From BCD1 sp942492125 (GTDB lineage: Bacteria > Bacteroidota > Bacteroidia > Chitinophagales > Saprospiraceae): a stretch of DNA of 64,000 nt. How positions within the stretch are numbered: position 1 is the stretch's first letter; the number at the start of each line of letters is the position of its first letter. Position numbers and translations under genes: made by a program. A model generated the notes under the pieces. It did no database searches and was not told the DNA's origin. It saw only the letters and a list, made by a program, of their open reading frames with translations. The DNA is taken from the NCBI GenBank assembly GCA_942492125.1, contig CALODM010000039.1:124001-188000 (forward strand), in the 5' to 3' direction. Positions 52,349-61,951 of this stretch are shown in pieces.

Positions 52349-55300
52349 TTAACGAACCAGGGTTAAACTACCGGAAAATATTTCTTTGTCTCCGCTTTTA
52401 AACTCGATTTCGGCATAAAAAGTATATACGCCTGGAGGTAATTTTTGACCTTTATAATTCCCATTCCAACCTGAACCAATATCATTGGGCAGGATATCTT
52501 TGGCTGAGAAAACATGATTTCCCCAACGATCAAAAACAGACATGGCCTTGATCAACGTGACGCCATCTGTTCCTTGTATGTAAAAGAAATCATTGATGCC
52601 GTCATTATTGGGAGAGAAAACATTGGGGATGTAGACAGGTCGTGATTTCTCTACGAAAATATTTAATTGATCTTCACCGAGACAACCGTTCTCATCAATC
52701 ACCATAATACTGTATGACGTGGAAGCCAGGGCGTTTATCGTGATACTGGATTGCCCATTCGCGTTGATATTTGCCGGTCTCCAAATAATGGTGTCAATAG
52801 GGAATTGAGCAGCGTATTGCAGGGATAACTGAACGGTATCTCCATAGGCAAAAGTGTTGGTGTTGCCAGGATAGGTAAACAGGTTTACTTCAATTTCCTC
52901 AGGCTCTTCGATGGTAATGAAGTACTGGGAATTACATAAATTAGCATCGCTGATATCGAGCGTGTATGTTCCAGGGCTCAATTCAGGAAAGGTTGTCGGG
53001 CCTGTTTGAATTTCACCATTAAAGGTTACACTGTATGGGGGGGAACCTCCGGTTATGGTCTCAATGGTAATCATGCCATCATTGGCATCATAACAGGAAA
53101 GATCCTGTGCTGTCCAGGCAGCTTCAGGGTTATCCAAAACGGCAGTTACCACTACCTCATCCGTTGCACGGCAACCCAAAGAATTGGTGACGTGCAATAC
53201 GTACAGGCCGGCCTGTTCAACTTGCTGGGTAATATTGGAAGGGTTTTCGAGGGTTACTCCATTCGGTGGGATCCATTGATAGGCCACATCCGGCCCGGAG
53301 GCAGAATTACTGCCGTCAAGAGTAACCACATCTACATCACAGGCAAGCTGCTGATCCTGGCCCGCGTCTGCTAAAGGTACCGGAGCGATGACAACAAAAA
53401 CTTCTTTTTGATCATCAGGACAGGGAGCCGGAGATGTCACCGTGTAAGTGAATTGATAAACCCCGGCAGCTTGTCCGGAGGTATTGAAGATGCCGCTATC
53501 CGGACTGAATGCATTGCCAGAGGAAGGTTGTATGGAAGTTTCTGTCCAGTTTCCGCCCGGAGTTTCTCCGGAAAGCAAATCTGTCAGCAATATATTTTGT
53601 GGTTCATTGGCACATAAAAACAGGGTATCCAAAGGCTGCCCGGCAGTCAGTGGTTCATTGACGACAATCGTCCAGTTCGTATTGGTAGTGTATTGGCATT
53701 CCGGAGTACTTGTATTGGTATAACCAAGGATGGTCAGGGTCACATTTTCCGTAATTGAAAAAGCAGGAAGTGACAGGTTATTATTTACATTGGCAGACAG
53801 GGTGGGCCCATTGTTGATCTGGTAGTTTATTTCAAATTCATCCTCACTACCTAAAACAGTTAATTCAAAGGCTACCGGTTCATTGATGCAAACAGTATCG
53901 GGGCCTGCTAACAGGACCGTAACTTCAGGGCAGGTATTTGTCTGACAACTACCTGCAGCCATGGTGCTGGGGCAAACCCCATCACTGTTAGCCGTGAGTT
54001 CGATGTTGATCGTTTGACCGGGAGATAAACCGGACACGGTATAAGTTGTTCCGTTAAGGATCCCTGCGGGACCATCCAAATCCACTATGGTATAATCAAT
54101 GGCACCGGCAATGCCATCCCAGGTAAAGGTCACGGCGTTGGTTGTGGGAGATGTACAGGTGATTACCGGTGTTTCCAAAAACGGAGATACGGTAACCATT
54201 TGAATATCAGATTGGGAGGAACAATGATCGTCGGCAACTTCAAGGTCAATAACAAATGTTCCGGGCTGATCCCAAATAATTTCATGTGGCCCCATTTCAT
54301 CGTTGGCCAAATCACTGGCGCCTGAATCAAAATTCCAGGTAAAGACAAGACCGGGAGATACAGGGGAGTTATAAGTAGCCATTACCGAAGCATCCTGACA
54401 AACCGTATCTTGTGAAAGTGAAAAGTCACTACCCGGGGTTTCATAAATATTTACTTCCAGCGAATCGCTGTAAAAACACTGGCCGATCTCGTAATGGAAA
54501 AAGAGCTTGTGGCTGCCAGCACCGGCACTGGTGCCATCAAAAGTTCCTGCCTGGGGATCGGTTATGCCCGGACCTGCCCAAAATCCCTGGCCATAGTCAG
54601 TAGTGTCGTTCACCGTAACCTCCAGCATGAATTCTGCCAGGTCAGATACAAGACAAATATCTTCCAAAGGAGTAAGCTGGATTTCAAGCGGAAAACATTC
54701 GTCACTGGTACAGGAAAAAACGGACGTCTGGCCACCACAAAGTGTTCCCAATGAGGTGACTTCCAGGTCAACTGTTTCTCCCGGGTTTAAATTATGGACG
54801 ATAAAAGTGGTATCATCCTGTTGGATACCTGCCTGGCCGGAAAGTACGCTGATCTCATAATCCATGGCATTGGGAATGCTGTTCCAAATAAATTGAATGG
54901 AGTCTGTAGAAACTTGTCCACATGTTATTTCGGGAGCAGCAATGGGATGTTGTACAGAAACCAATACCTGAAAAGTGCCCGTACAACCATTATTGGTTTC
55001 CGTGATCGAATAAAAAGTACTTGTATCCGGAGAAACGGAAATGGTGGGTGCATCAATATCCCCCGTACTCCATTCCCAGGTACTGCCGGCATCTACCAGG
55101 GCTGTTAAGGTCAGACTGTTGCCCTCACAAATTAATCCGTCTGTAGGCAGAATGATCGGACTTGGAGATTCAATTATTTCGAAACTAACCGTAATGGTGG
55201 CAGAGGAATTGTCACTGTTGTCAAATCCTGTAACATCAAACGAATAGGTTCCCGGTGGTAAATCAAAGTTTCTCGGGTTTTCTGTAGTGCTATTGTCAGC

Positions 55301-55495
55301 CCAAATATAGGTATCAGCACCCGACAGGGTTACAGTGGCAATGCCATCATCGCAAAGATCTCCGGAAATTATGGCATCAATGACCGGAGGCATATTGATG
55401 TCCCGTGGTTCATGGGGTAGTCCTGAAGCTACCGGCAGAACGGAGAAAATAATCAAACAAAGGCAAAATAGTCCTATAACCTGAGGCACTTTCAT
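52349..55495 (-). CDS. Large exported protein with T9SS type B (CHU_C/gliding-associated) C-terminus
   Basis: ATG at 55495 (MKVPQVIGLFCLCLIIFSVLPVASG) starts a signal peptide; the frame is open to 55573 but the extra residues look spurious. The 1048-residue protein contains many beta-sandwich repeats with the phrase ITCxxxTTNxVxFxWDxI..AIDYxI (fibronectin-like, around residues 190-260 and 440-520), PKD-like and SprB-like (DLSCYDANDGMITIETITGGSPPYSVTFNG) segments, and ends with VYIPNVFSPNNDGINDFF ... SVFDRWGNHVF ... GVYTFYAEIEF, the type B sorting domain. It is probably a surface adhesin or scaffold. A TACTTTTG box upstream at 55603-55610 is its likely promoter. Confidence 0.9.
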   Translation of the reverse strand: MKVPQVIGLFCLCLIIFSVLPVASGLPHEPRDINMPPVIDAIISGDLCDDGIATVTLSGADTYIWADNSTTENPRNFDLPPGTYSFDVTGFDNSDNSSATITVSFEIIESPSPIILPTDGLICEGNSLTLTALVDAGSTWEWSTGDIDAPTISVSPDTSTFYSITETNNGCTGTFQVLVSVQHPIAAPEITCGQVSTDSIQFIWNSIPNAMDYEISVLSGQAGIQQDDTTFIVHNLNPGETVDLEVTSLGTLCGGQTSVFSCTSDECFPLEIQLTPLEDICLVSDLAEFMLEVTVNDTTDYGQGFWAGPGITDPQAGTFDGTSAGAGSHKLFFHYEIGQCFYSDSLEVNIYETPGSDFSLSQDTVCQDASVMATYNSPVSPGLVFTWNFDSGASDLANDEMGPHEIIWDQPGTFVIDLEVADDHCSSQSDIQMVTVSPFLETPVITCTSPTTNAVTFTWDGIAGAIDYTIVDLDGPAGILNGTTYTVSGLSPGQTINIELTANSDGVCPSTMAAGSCQTNTCPEVTVLLAGPDTVCINEPVAFELTVLGSEDEFEINYQINNGPTLSANVNNNLSLPAFSITENVTLTILGYTNTSTPECQYTTNTNWTIVVNEPLTAGQPLDTLFLCANEPQNILLTDLLSGETPGGNWTETSIQPSSGNAFSPDSGIFNTSGQAAGVYQFTYTVTSPAPCPDDQKEVFVVIAPVPLADAGQDQQLACDVDVVTLDGSNSASGPDVAYQWIPPNGVTLENPSNITQQVEQAGLYVLHVTNSLGCRATDEVVVTAVLDNPEAAWTAQDLSCYDANDGMITIETITGGSPPYSVTFNGEIQTGPTTFPELSPGTYTLDISDANLCNSQYFITIEEPEEIEVNLFTYPGNTNTFAYGDTVQLSLQYAAQFPIDTIIWRPANINANGQSSITINALASTSYSIMVIDENGCLGEDQLNIFVEKSRPVYIPNVFSPNNDGINDFFYIQGTDGVTLIKAMSVFDRWGNHVFSAKDILPNDIGSGWNGNYKGQKLPPGVYTFYAEIEFKSGDKEIFSGSLTLVR

Positions 55496-55533
55496 ACTGA
55501 ATTTTTGTATTCGTGTATTGTTTATACGAAGAT

Positions 55534-55552
55534 ACCCCAAAAAAGTTGGGGT
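55534..55552 (-). promoter_or_regulatory. Leader hairpin of the T9SS type B gene
   Basis: ACCCCAA (55534-55540) and TTGGGGT (55546-55552) pair perfectly around AAAAG (plus-strand view). It lies about 40 nt before the start codon, between the predicted promoter and the gene. Confidence 0.4.
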
Positions 55553-55602
55553 TCGGTTTAGGCAGTTGCTCAAGGTGTTGTTGTGCAGGCAGTTAATTAA
55601 CG

Positions 55603-55610
55603 CAAAAGTA
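55603..55610 (-). promoter_or_regulatory. Bacteroidota -7 box upstream of the T9SS type B gene
   Basis: Minus-strand TACTTTTG, a full TAnnTTTG match, with a TTG 16 nt upstream as a possible shifted -33. The implied leader is about 100 nt. Confidence 0.45.
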
Positions 55611-55644
55611 GTTCAAATAATTTTATCAACTTTTTCTTTCATTT

Positions 55645-58600
55645 TTATAAAATGATAAGCTCGCCCCAATTTATTAGATAGCCTTCATTACTGATTTCGT
55701 AAAAATAAATTCCTTTAGGGAGATTTAAAAGGGAAATTTTTGTGTTTTGGCCGGCAAGAGATTGATGATGAACTTTACGGCCTAGTGCATCAAACAGTAA
55801 AAAGCTTTCTGTTGAATTACCGTAGGTTTCCTTTGGAAAATAAATATTGATCAATCCGGAGCTTGGATTAGGAAAGACCTTCACTTCCTCAATGGCCTCC
55901 GGAAAAAAAACATCATCAATGATAATATTGATTTCTTGAGCTAAGGTATCTGTTCCGCAAGCATTGGAAACCACCAACTGAACCTCAAAACTACCACTTT
56001 CCAAATACATCTGACTTGGGTTTTCCGCGTCTGAAAGCGCTTCATCACCGAAGCTCCAAAAATACGCCGTTCCGTTTTCGGAAGTGTTGTAGAAGTTAAC
56101 GGTCCCGGCTGCCTGTTCAAATTCAAAACCGGCCACCGGGAGATCCAGCACTGTAATGGCGTGGGGAATTAAAGCGAAACTATTCCCGTAGATATTATAC
56201 CCGGAAAGACTAATACCGAAACTGCCCGGGGTTTCAAAAGTTATCACCGGGTTCAGTTCATTGGAAAAATCAGGATTGCCGCCTTCGAAGTGCCAGGCAA
56301 GGCTGTCGGCATTGGTCTGTTCTGCAAAAAACGCAACGGTCAGGGGAGCACAACCTGAGTTGGTTTCATAATTAATGGAAACCTCTGGTGGTGTGCCGGA
56401 CAGGTCAATGGTATCTGTGGCCAGGGCGACACCACATTGGTTGAAAGCCCAAAGGCTGACTACAAAAATGCCAGGTTCCGTATAGGTATGAACAGGCATA
56501 AGTTCATTGCTCTGGGCAAGGTCACCAAACGCCCATTGATATTGATCGGCGTTTTGGGAAAGGTTGGTAAACTGTATCACAAGCCCTTCTTCCTCCCAAA
56601 TGAAACCGGGAGCAGGGAGTGTGTCCAGAAGGATAAGCTGTTCTTCAGTTAAAGTATCTACCCCCGCAGCATTTGTAACGATGAGGGTCACATCAAACTG
56701 GCCGGAATTGTGGTAATTAACCGATGGGTTTATTTCATTGGACTGAGCAGGCGTTCCTCCCTCAAAAAACCACTGGTAAGTTGCCTCCGATCCGGTAGAT
56801 TCATTATTGAACGCTATCAAAGCCGGCACACAATTGGTATTGGCGGAATAGGAAAAATCTGCCTGAGGTTCAAAAATGATGTTAACCATCTGAATGAATG
56901 TATCCACCCCGCAGTTGTTTTCTGTTACCAGTGTGACGGAAAACATACCTTCTTCAGTATATTCATGTACCGGGTTTTGAGCAGTACTGTTCTGGCCATC
57001 ACCGAAATCCCAATAAAAAAAGGCATTGCCAGAGGTCTCATTGGTGAAAACTACCGTTCCGCCTCCAGGGTCGACAGCAGTTGAAAAAGTTGCCTGGGGA
57101 CTTTCCTCAACCGTTATGAATTGGTCCAGCATCAAAGTATCGGAACCTGCAGGATTGGAAACGATGAGCTCAACAGTAAATGATCCCGCCTGGTCATAAA
57201 TAACCGTTGGATTAATTTCGTTGGAAAAGGCCGGCGTACCACCTTCGAAGGTCCACGTGTACGCATAATCATTTTGTCCGGGCTGAGCTGAAAATGAAAC
57301 AGCACCGTTTGTGCAGATTTCCTGGTCAGAAACCGAGAAAGATGCCTCCGGGGTAAGGAATAAAGAAATTTCCTGCTGGAAAGTATCAATACTGCAAGCA
57401 TTGGAGGTTATGAGGGTTACCGTATAGACCCCTTCTGAGAGGAAAGTGACGGTGGGGTCGGGATCGTTGCTCGACTGATCGTTGCCAAAATTCCAAAGAA
57501 AAGTTTCTGCTCCGGCAGCATTATTGGTAAAGCTGACTTCCAAAGCCTGTTGGCTGTAACTGAAATCTGCAACTGCGACGGGCAATACCGAAATATAGTC
57601 TTCCTCTGTTTTGGTGAAATTACCGGCATCATTAAAAACCGTTAGACTCACATCATACGTCCCGGGATTCGGGAATAAAATGCTTGGATTACTGGAAGTG
57701 GAAAAGCCGGGAATGCCGCTTTCAAACTGCCATATCAGGTTGTCAATGACACCAGATGAGTTATCGATAAAGGTTGCTGTGAAAGGGGCACATCCAATAG
57801 TAGTTTCTCCAATAAAATCGGGTGTAGCCGGTTCCACAAAATTACAACTGCTCACTACTCTGATGTTGTCCAGGTATAGATTATTGCCAGAACCAGTTTC
57901 ATTGAGGAACATGAGTTTCACCTGTGAGGCCCCGCTAAATTGGTCGAGGGGAATAGCAAAACATTGGGTGCCAAAATCAGCACACCAGTCATCGGAATGT
58001 TGAGGAGTAAAAAAAGACTCACTGTCTGCTACGGTGGCAAAATTGCCGGAGCCGTCTTCCACTGTTTCCACCAACAAATGAGGGAAGCTGGCTCCGCCAT
58101 CCTCTGATAATAAAATGCGGAAAGTGTCCAATTGAGATTCATTTCGCCGCGAATAAGCATAATCGAATTCCAAAAAAATATTCGACTCTCCAACCAGGCT
58201 GAAGGACGGGCTGACAATAGCATCCAGCTGGCCGACATTAGGATTGTTGTAATTGTCGATCATCATCGCATATTTGCCAAAAGGCTGTCCCGCCACCGGG
58301 TACCACAAAAATGGTGTATTATTATTCGGGTTGAAGATGATCCAGTCGTTCGGCGGAGACTCAAAGGTTTCGAAGAAAAGGATTTTTGTACCTGCTGGAT
58401 CGACTTGTATGTTTTGGTTTGTGATGGTATCCGCACCCGAGTCGTTGCTGACGATCAATTGAATGGGGTAGGTGCCGGGTTCTTCAAAAACGGTCTTTGG
58501 GTTTTGATCTCCAGCAGGAGGAATGCCCGTTCCGAAATTCCATGACCAGCTCGTTGCGCCTTCAGCAGCAGCAATAAAAGGCACCATACTGCCCGGACAT

Positions 58601-59838
58601 ACGTGTGTTACAGGAATCTGCATTTGCGCAATGGGAATGGAAGGGGCAGGGCAGTCGTCAAAACAATCAAAGTTGTTAGCAATGTAGTCAATGTACATAT
58701 TGATGACCTCAAGGGAACTGGCGGACCACTCCATGGAAGTAGTGACGCTGGGCGCCATGATGGTATAGTCTCCGGCTTCATCATGAGAGGCACTAAAATT
58801 ATGCCCCAACTCATGTGATTGTAAAACCCGAAGACTGGCAGCATTTTCGGTGTAGTGCTGGAGAATGTTGTAGCGGTTATTGGCACATAATGCTCCCGGC
58901 CATGCCAAGCCCACAAGATCTCCGTCAAATTCCCGTTTACTCCACATGGAGGCGACGTCAAAAGAGGTGCCAAAGCCGCCGCTGTTTCCCCTATTGCGAA
59001 ATACCTGTAGCAAAATGTAGGGGTCGGTGGTGTTTGCCCATGGATCGCAGGAATCACAATCGGATATAAAAAGGGTTACCAGTTCGAACTGTATCCCTGC
59101 TTCAAATTCATCGTCGTAATTACTCTGTACCATATTGAGGTTACCCAAAACAAAGTTTTCAACAGCATCGGGATTACCGAAATAATCAAAGAGCAGCCAA
59201 TCCGTAGCTATGGCAATTTCTACAAGGTGACATGCTCCCGCATTTTTTTCTATTGACCCAAAATCAGGCATTTTTTTTTCGGCCTTTGCTAATTGGTCAA
59301 AGGCGCATGGCCGTTCATTTGCCAGGACATCAGATGCTTTGTAAACTATAAAAAGGTCCTCAATGCTGTTTTGGGAGGGAGGGGATAGCGGTTCAATAAA
59401 CCAGGTTGTTCCTTTTGATTCAAAAAAACCATAAATGAAACCAATATCCAGGGTCAGGGCAACTGTACTGTTATTTGCACCGGTAATATGTCCTGAAAAA
59501 GTTTTATTTTCGCTCCTGCGAAATAAAGGCAACTCCCGGGAAGAACTTTGGGTAATGAAATAGTCGGCAGCCCGTAGACGGGTTGGTTTTAGATCAAAAT
59601 AAAGGTCGAAATCCTCACCAAGTTCCATATGGATGGTTAGGTTGCCGTCATTTTGGCTGGTGTTTTGCCACAGGGTTTTCGAATCAATCTGGTAGATTTG
59701 ATAAGAGCGGAAGGATTTGGAAAGGTCGGGAGCGACCTCAATTTCCATATTTTGCCCTGTCATAGATACCGACTGGCTGTTTGCAGCCATGGTCCATAAC
59801 AGCATTATAAACAGCATTGAGGAGGCCGGTAATTTCAT
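55645..59838 (-). CDS. Secreted reprolysin-like metalloprotease with PKD repeats and T9SS type A signal
   Basis: The 1397-residue protein has a signal peptide (MKLPASSMLFIMLLWTMAANS), a propeptide-like beta region to about residue 190, and a metzincin catalytic domain with HELGHNFSASHD at 342-353: H342, E343, H346 and H352 as zinc ligands and general base. The position normally held by Gly (HExxHxxGxxH) is Ser349. From about 405 come nine PKD modules, each with a W-x-F/W-x-F-G core such as SWNFGTGIPP and YWDFGDGQNS. A jelly-roll/MAM-like domain (ETFESPPNDWIIF) lies between the first and second. The tail VKVFPNPSSGLINIYFPK is a T9SS type A domain. It is an extracellular or surface protease of unknown target, upstream of the type B gene on the same strand. 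Confidence 0.92.
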   Translation of the reverse strand: MKLPASSMLFIMLLWTMAANSQSVSMTGQNMEIEVAPDLSKSFRSYQIYQIDSKTLWQNTSQNDGNLTIHMELGEDFDLYFDLKPTRLRAADYFITQSSSRELPLFRRSENKTFSGHITGANNSTVALTLDIGFIYGFFESKGTTWFIEPLSPPSQNSIEDLFIVYKASDVLANERPCAFDQLAKAEKKMPDFGSIEKNAGACHLVEIAIATDWLLFDYFGNPDAVENFVLGNLNMVQSNYDDEFEAGIQFELVTLFISDCDSCDPWANTTDPYILLQVFRNRGNSGGFGTSFDVASMWSKREFDGDLVGLAWPGALCANNRYNILQHYTENAASLRVLQSHELGHNFSASHDEAGDYTIMAPSVTTSMEWSASSLEVINMYIDYIANNFDCFDDCPAPSIPIAQMQIPVTHVCPGSMVPFIAAAEGATSWSWNFGTGIPPAGDQNPKTVFEEPGTYPIQLIVSNDSGADTITNQNIQVDPAGTKILFFETFESPPNDWIIFNPNNNTPFLWYPVAGQPFGKYAMMIDNYNNPNVGQLDAIVSPSFSLVGESNIFLEFDYAYSRRNESQLDTFRILLSEDGGASFPHLLVETVEDGSGNFATVADSESFFTPQHSDDWCADFGTQCFAIPLDQFSGASQVKLMFLNETGSGNNLYLDNIRVVSSCNFVEPATPDFIGETTIGCAPFTATFIDNSSGVIDNLIWQFESGIPGFSTSSNPSILFPNPGTYDVSLTVFNDAGNFTKTEEDYISVLPVAVADFSYSQQALEVSFTNNAAGAETFLWNFGNDQSSNDPDPTVTFLSEGVYTVTLITSNACSIDTFQQEISLFLTPEASFSVSDQEICTNGAVSFSAQPGQNDYAYTWTFEGGTPAFSNEINPTVIYDQAGSFTVELIVSNPAGSDTLMLDQFITVEESPQATFSTAVDPGGGTVVFTNETSGNAFFYWDFGDGQNSTAQNPVHEYTEEGMFSVTLVTENNCGVDTFIQMVNIIFEPQADFSYSANTNCVPALIAFNNESTGSEATYQWFFEGGTPAQSNEINPSVNYHNSGQFDVTLIVTNAAGVDTLTEEQLILLDTLPAPGFIWEEEGLVIQFTNLSQNADQYQWAFGDLAQSNELMPVHTYTEPGIFVVSLWAFNQCGVALATDTIDLSGTPPEVSINYETNSGCAPLTVAFFAEQTNADSLAWHFEGGNPDFSNELNPVITFETPGSFGISLSGYNIYGNSFALIPHAITVLDLPVAGFEFEQAAGTVNFYNTSENGTAYFWSFGDEALSDAENPSQMYLESGSFEVQLVVSNACGTDTLAQEINIIIDDVFFPEAIEEVKVFPNPSSGLINIYFPKETYGNSTESFLLFDALGRKVHHQSLAGQNTKISLLNLPKGIYFYEISNEGYLINWGELIIL

Positions 59839-60088
59839 GAATGTGCAGTATTTTCTCCTTGGGGGGATACGGGATTATGTATTATTTTCGCAAACGAATA
59901 TAGTTAAATTTCAATTTCAATGCTTTAAAGTCGGGAATGCATGTAACATAGTTTGCCAAAAAGTGTTAGGATTTTATTAATTCCCGCTTTTGAAGCAGCT
60001 TTTGAATGTATATTGGTGTTGTTTAAAGTATGTTGAAAATTTATTGTGGTTGGATACTTCAAAAACTTAAGTTTAAAAAAAATTACTA

Positions 60089-60712
60089 ATGAAGAAACTA
60101 TTTCAATTAAGCCTGATGATTCTGGTACTCCTATTTGCCTTCTCCAATGACACCTACGCACAACGGTCCAAAAAGAAGAAGAAAAAATCGACCACCGATC
60201 AATATTTTGATGAAAGCGGTAGCCTGAAAACCAAACTCTGGTATGGTGGTGGCTTCACCCTCGGATATTCCGGAGGCACTTTTGAAAGCCTTTTTCAGAT
60301 TGGGATTTCCCCGATGGTAGGGTATAAAATCACCGACAAATTGTCTGCAGGCCCACGTGTTTCTTTTGTGTATACCAATTACAGGGTTCAATTTGGCAAT
60401 GATGTGCTGGTTGCCAATCCGGTATCATGGGATGCCGGCGTTTTTGCGCGTTATAAGATCATTCCAATGATTTTTGCACAGATCGAATATCAGTTTGAGA
60501 ATGATATTCAGGGTTTTGATTTGAACAGCGGCAATGAACTGGAGGCTATTCGGAGAAAACGAAGTAACTTCCTCGCGGGGGTCGGTTATACAAGTTCCGG
60601 TGGCGGGTCGTTATTCGGGTATGAGATTTTACTTTTATACAATACTACGCTTCCTCAGAATGTGCTGGAAAGCCCCTTTGTTATCAGGATCGGATTTACC
60701 TATAATTTTTAG
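60089..60712 (+). CDS. Outer-membrane beta-barrel protein (porin-like)
   Basis: The 207-residue protein has a signal peptide (LFQLSLMILVLLFAFSNDTYA) followed by a very basic RSKKKKKKS stretch and then an OmpA/PorT-like small beta barrel: alternating hydrophobic strands such as LWYGGGFTLGYSGG, GISPMVGYKITDKLSAGPRVSFVY, FARYKIIPMIFAQIEYQFE and a C-terminal ESPFVIRIGFTYNF ending in Phe. Probably eight strands and no periplasmic domain. The basic linker is notable and could stay in the periplasm. A short GCCCGT/ACGGGC hairpin (60723-60738) and then a very long terminator follow. Confidence 0.86.
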   Translation: MKKLFQLSLMILVLLFAFSNDTYAQRSKKKKKKSTTDQYFDESGSLKTKLWYGGGFTLGYSGGTFESLFQIGISPMVGYKITDKLSAGPRVSFVYTNYRVQFGNDVLVANPVSWDAGVFARYKIIPMIFAQIEYQFENDIQGFDLNSGNELEAIRRKRSNFLAGVGYTSSGGGSLFGYEILLLYNTTLPQNVLESPFVIRIGFTYNF

Positions 60713-60750
60713 GAAAGAAATGCCCGTTTATGACGGGCCAAATATTTAAA

Positions 60751-60808
60751 TTTTTACCATAAAAAAGGGACTTCGATTTATTTCGAAGTCCCTTTTTTAT
60801 GGTAAAAA
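60751..60808. terminator. Bidirectional terminator, perfect 26-bp stem
   Basis: 60751-60776 (TTTTTACCATAAAAAAGGGA...) and 60783-60808 (...CCCTTTTTTATGGTAAAAA) are perfectly complementary around TTTATT, with T tracts for both strands. It separates the convergent beta-barrel and coiled-coil genes. Confidence 0.88.
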
Positions 60809-60818
60809 TGATAAACAA

Positions 60819-61811
60819 TTACTTCAGGCGGAAGGAAGTACTGCCGGCGAGGTATCCTTTGTTGTAAATTTCAACCTCGTAGGTGCCTTCTGCAAATGCC
60901 TGCTGAGGCGCCCAGTTGGCACACAAGCTGTTAGCCTCCTGGTCGTACTCAAATTCTTTGGCTACGGTATAACGCAATTCATCTCCGGTGGCAGCATTGG
61001 TAAATACCCCGGATCCCAGATTGTCAATAGCGATCGTCTCACCGCTTGGATTGATAATGTGGATATGGTATATCTCATTACCAACATCCGCTACTGAATT
61101 AGGCGTCGTGTCAAAGCAAACACGCAATTGCTCAACATTTTTGGCGTAACTTTTGGCAACGGGTTTTCCATTACTTCTGATCTTGATGCCACTGGCTTCT
61201 ATATTGTTCACCTTAATTACAGAAGCCAGGTTGACTTTTTTGGACAAAGTATTGGTTTTGTTTTGCAATTCTTCCTTTTCGCTGACCAGCACAGCCCGCT
61301 GAGAGGATAATTCTGCAGTGGTCATTCTTTCACTTTCCAGGTTCGAATTAAGCGATTGGTTCATTTCAGTCAGTTCCATGTTTTCACTCGAAAGTTCTTC
61401 GATTTCCCCACGCAACTGGTTGATTTCCGCAACATACTGATCTACCTGACCGCGTAATTTATCCAACTCTGTGCGTGCTTTTTTGAGCTGGCTTTTGTTG
61501 GCTATCAAACCATCAATCTTTTCTTTTTGTGCTGTTAATTCTTCTTTCTGCTGTTCGATAAGTGCATTGAGTTCTTCATTACTGCCACGCATTCCCTCCA
61601 GTTCAGAAAGCGCTTCGTAATACTGTTGTTCCAGATCAGCTTTTAACTGTTCTGATTCGTCATAGTTAGCTGTGAGTTGTTCGTTCTCTTTGCTGAGATT
61701 GTAATTTCTCACCAGGAGAAAAGTACATAAAGCTAAAAGTACAACGGCAATGACTGCTGCAATAGCGGTAGTTTGCTGTTTTTTTGACGCACTTGATGTG
61801 TTGTTTGTCAT
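60819..61811 (-). CDS. Membrane-anchored coiled-coil protein
   Basis: The 330-residue protein has one transmembrane helix after a short polar N-terminus (AIAAVIAVVLLALCTFLLV, about residues 16-34), then a coiled coil of about 150 residues rich in Glu, Gln and Leu heptads (NEQLTANYDESEQLKADLEQ ... ELSSENMELTEMNQSL), and a C-terminal beta domain with VIKVNNIEASGIKIRSNGKPV, LRVCFDTTPN, YHIHIINPSGETIA and EGTYEVEIYNKGYL. The N-in topology puts coil and domain in the periplasm. I have seen similar hypothetical proteins in Bacteroidota but no function; a structural or cell-envelope-linking role is a guess. Confidence 0.8.
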   Translation of the reverse strand: MTNNTSSASKKQQTTAIAAVIAVVLLALCTFLLVRNYNLSKENEQLTANYDESEQLKADLEQQYYEALSELEGMRGSNEELNALIEQQKEELTAQKEKIDGLIANKSQLKKARTELDKLRGQVDQYVAEINQLRGEIEELSSENMELTEMNQSLNSNLESERMTTAELSSQRAVLVSEKEELQNKTNTLSKKVNLASVIKVNNIEASGIKIRSNGKPVAKSYAKNVEQLRVCFDTTPNSVADVGNEIYHIHIINPSGETIAIDNLGSGVFTNAATGDELRYTVAKEFEYDQEANSLCANWAPQQAFAEGTYEVEIYNKGYLAGSTSFRLK

Positions 61812-61951
61812 GATTGTTTTTTTAAATTTTTCAAAATATAGGATGTTGTCACTAACGGTTTGCGTATTGGCAAAATTGTGTGTGTACCTGTTTTTTTGTG
61901 TTTAATGACCGTCCCTTTTTTGTTTTTTTTATCCATCTAAAGACTGAAAAA

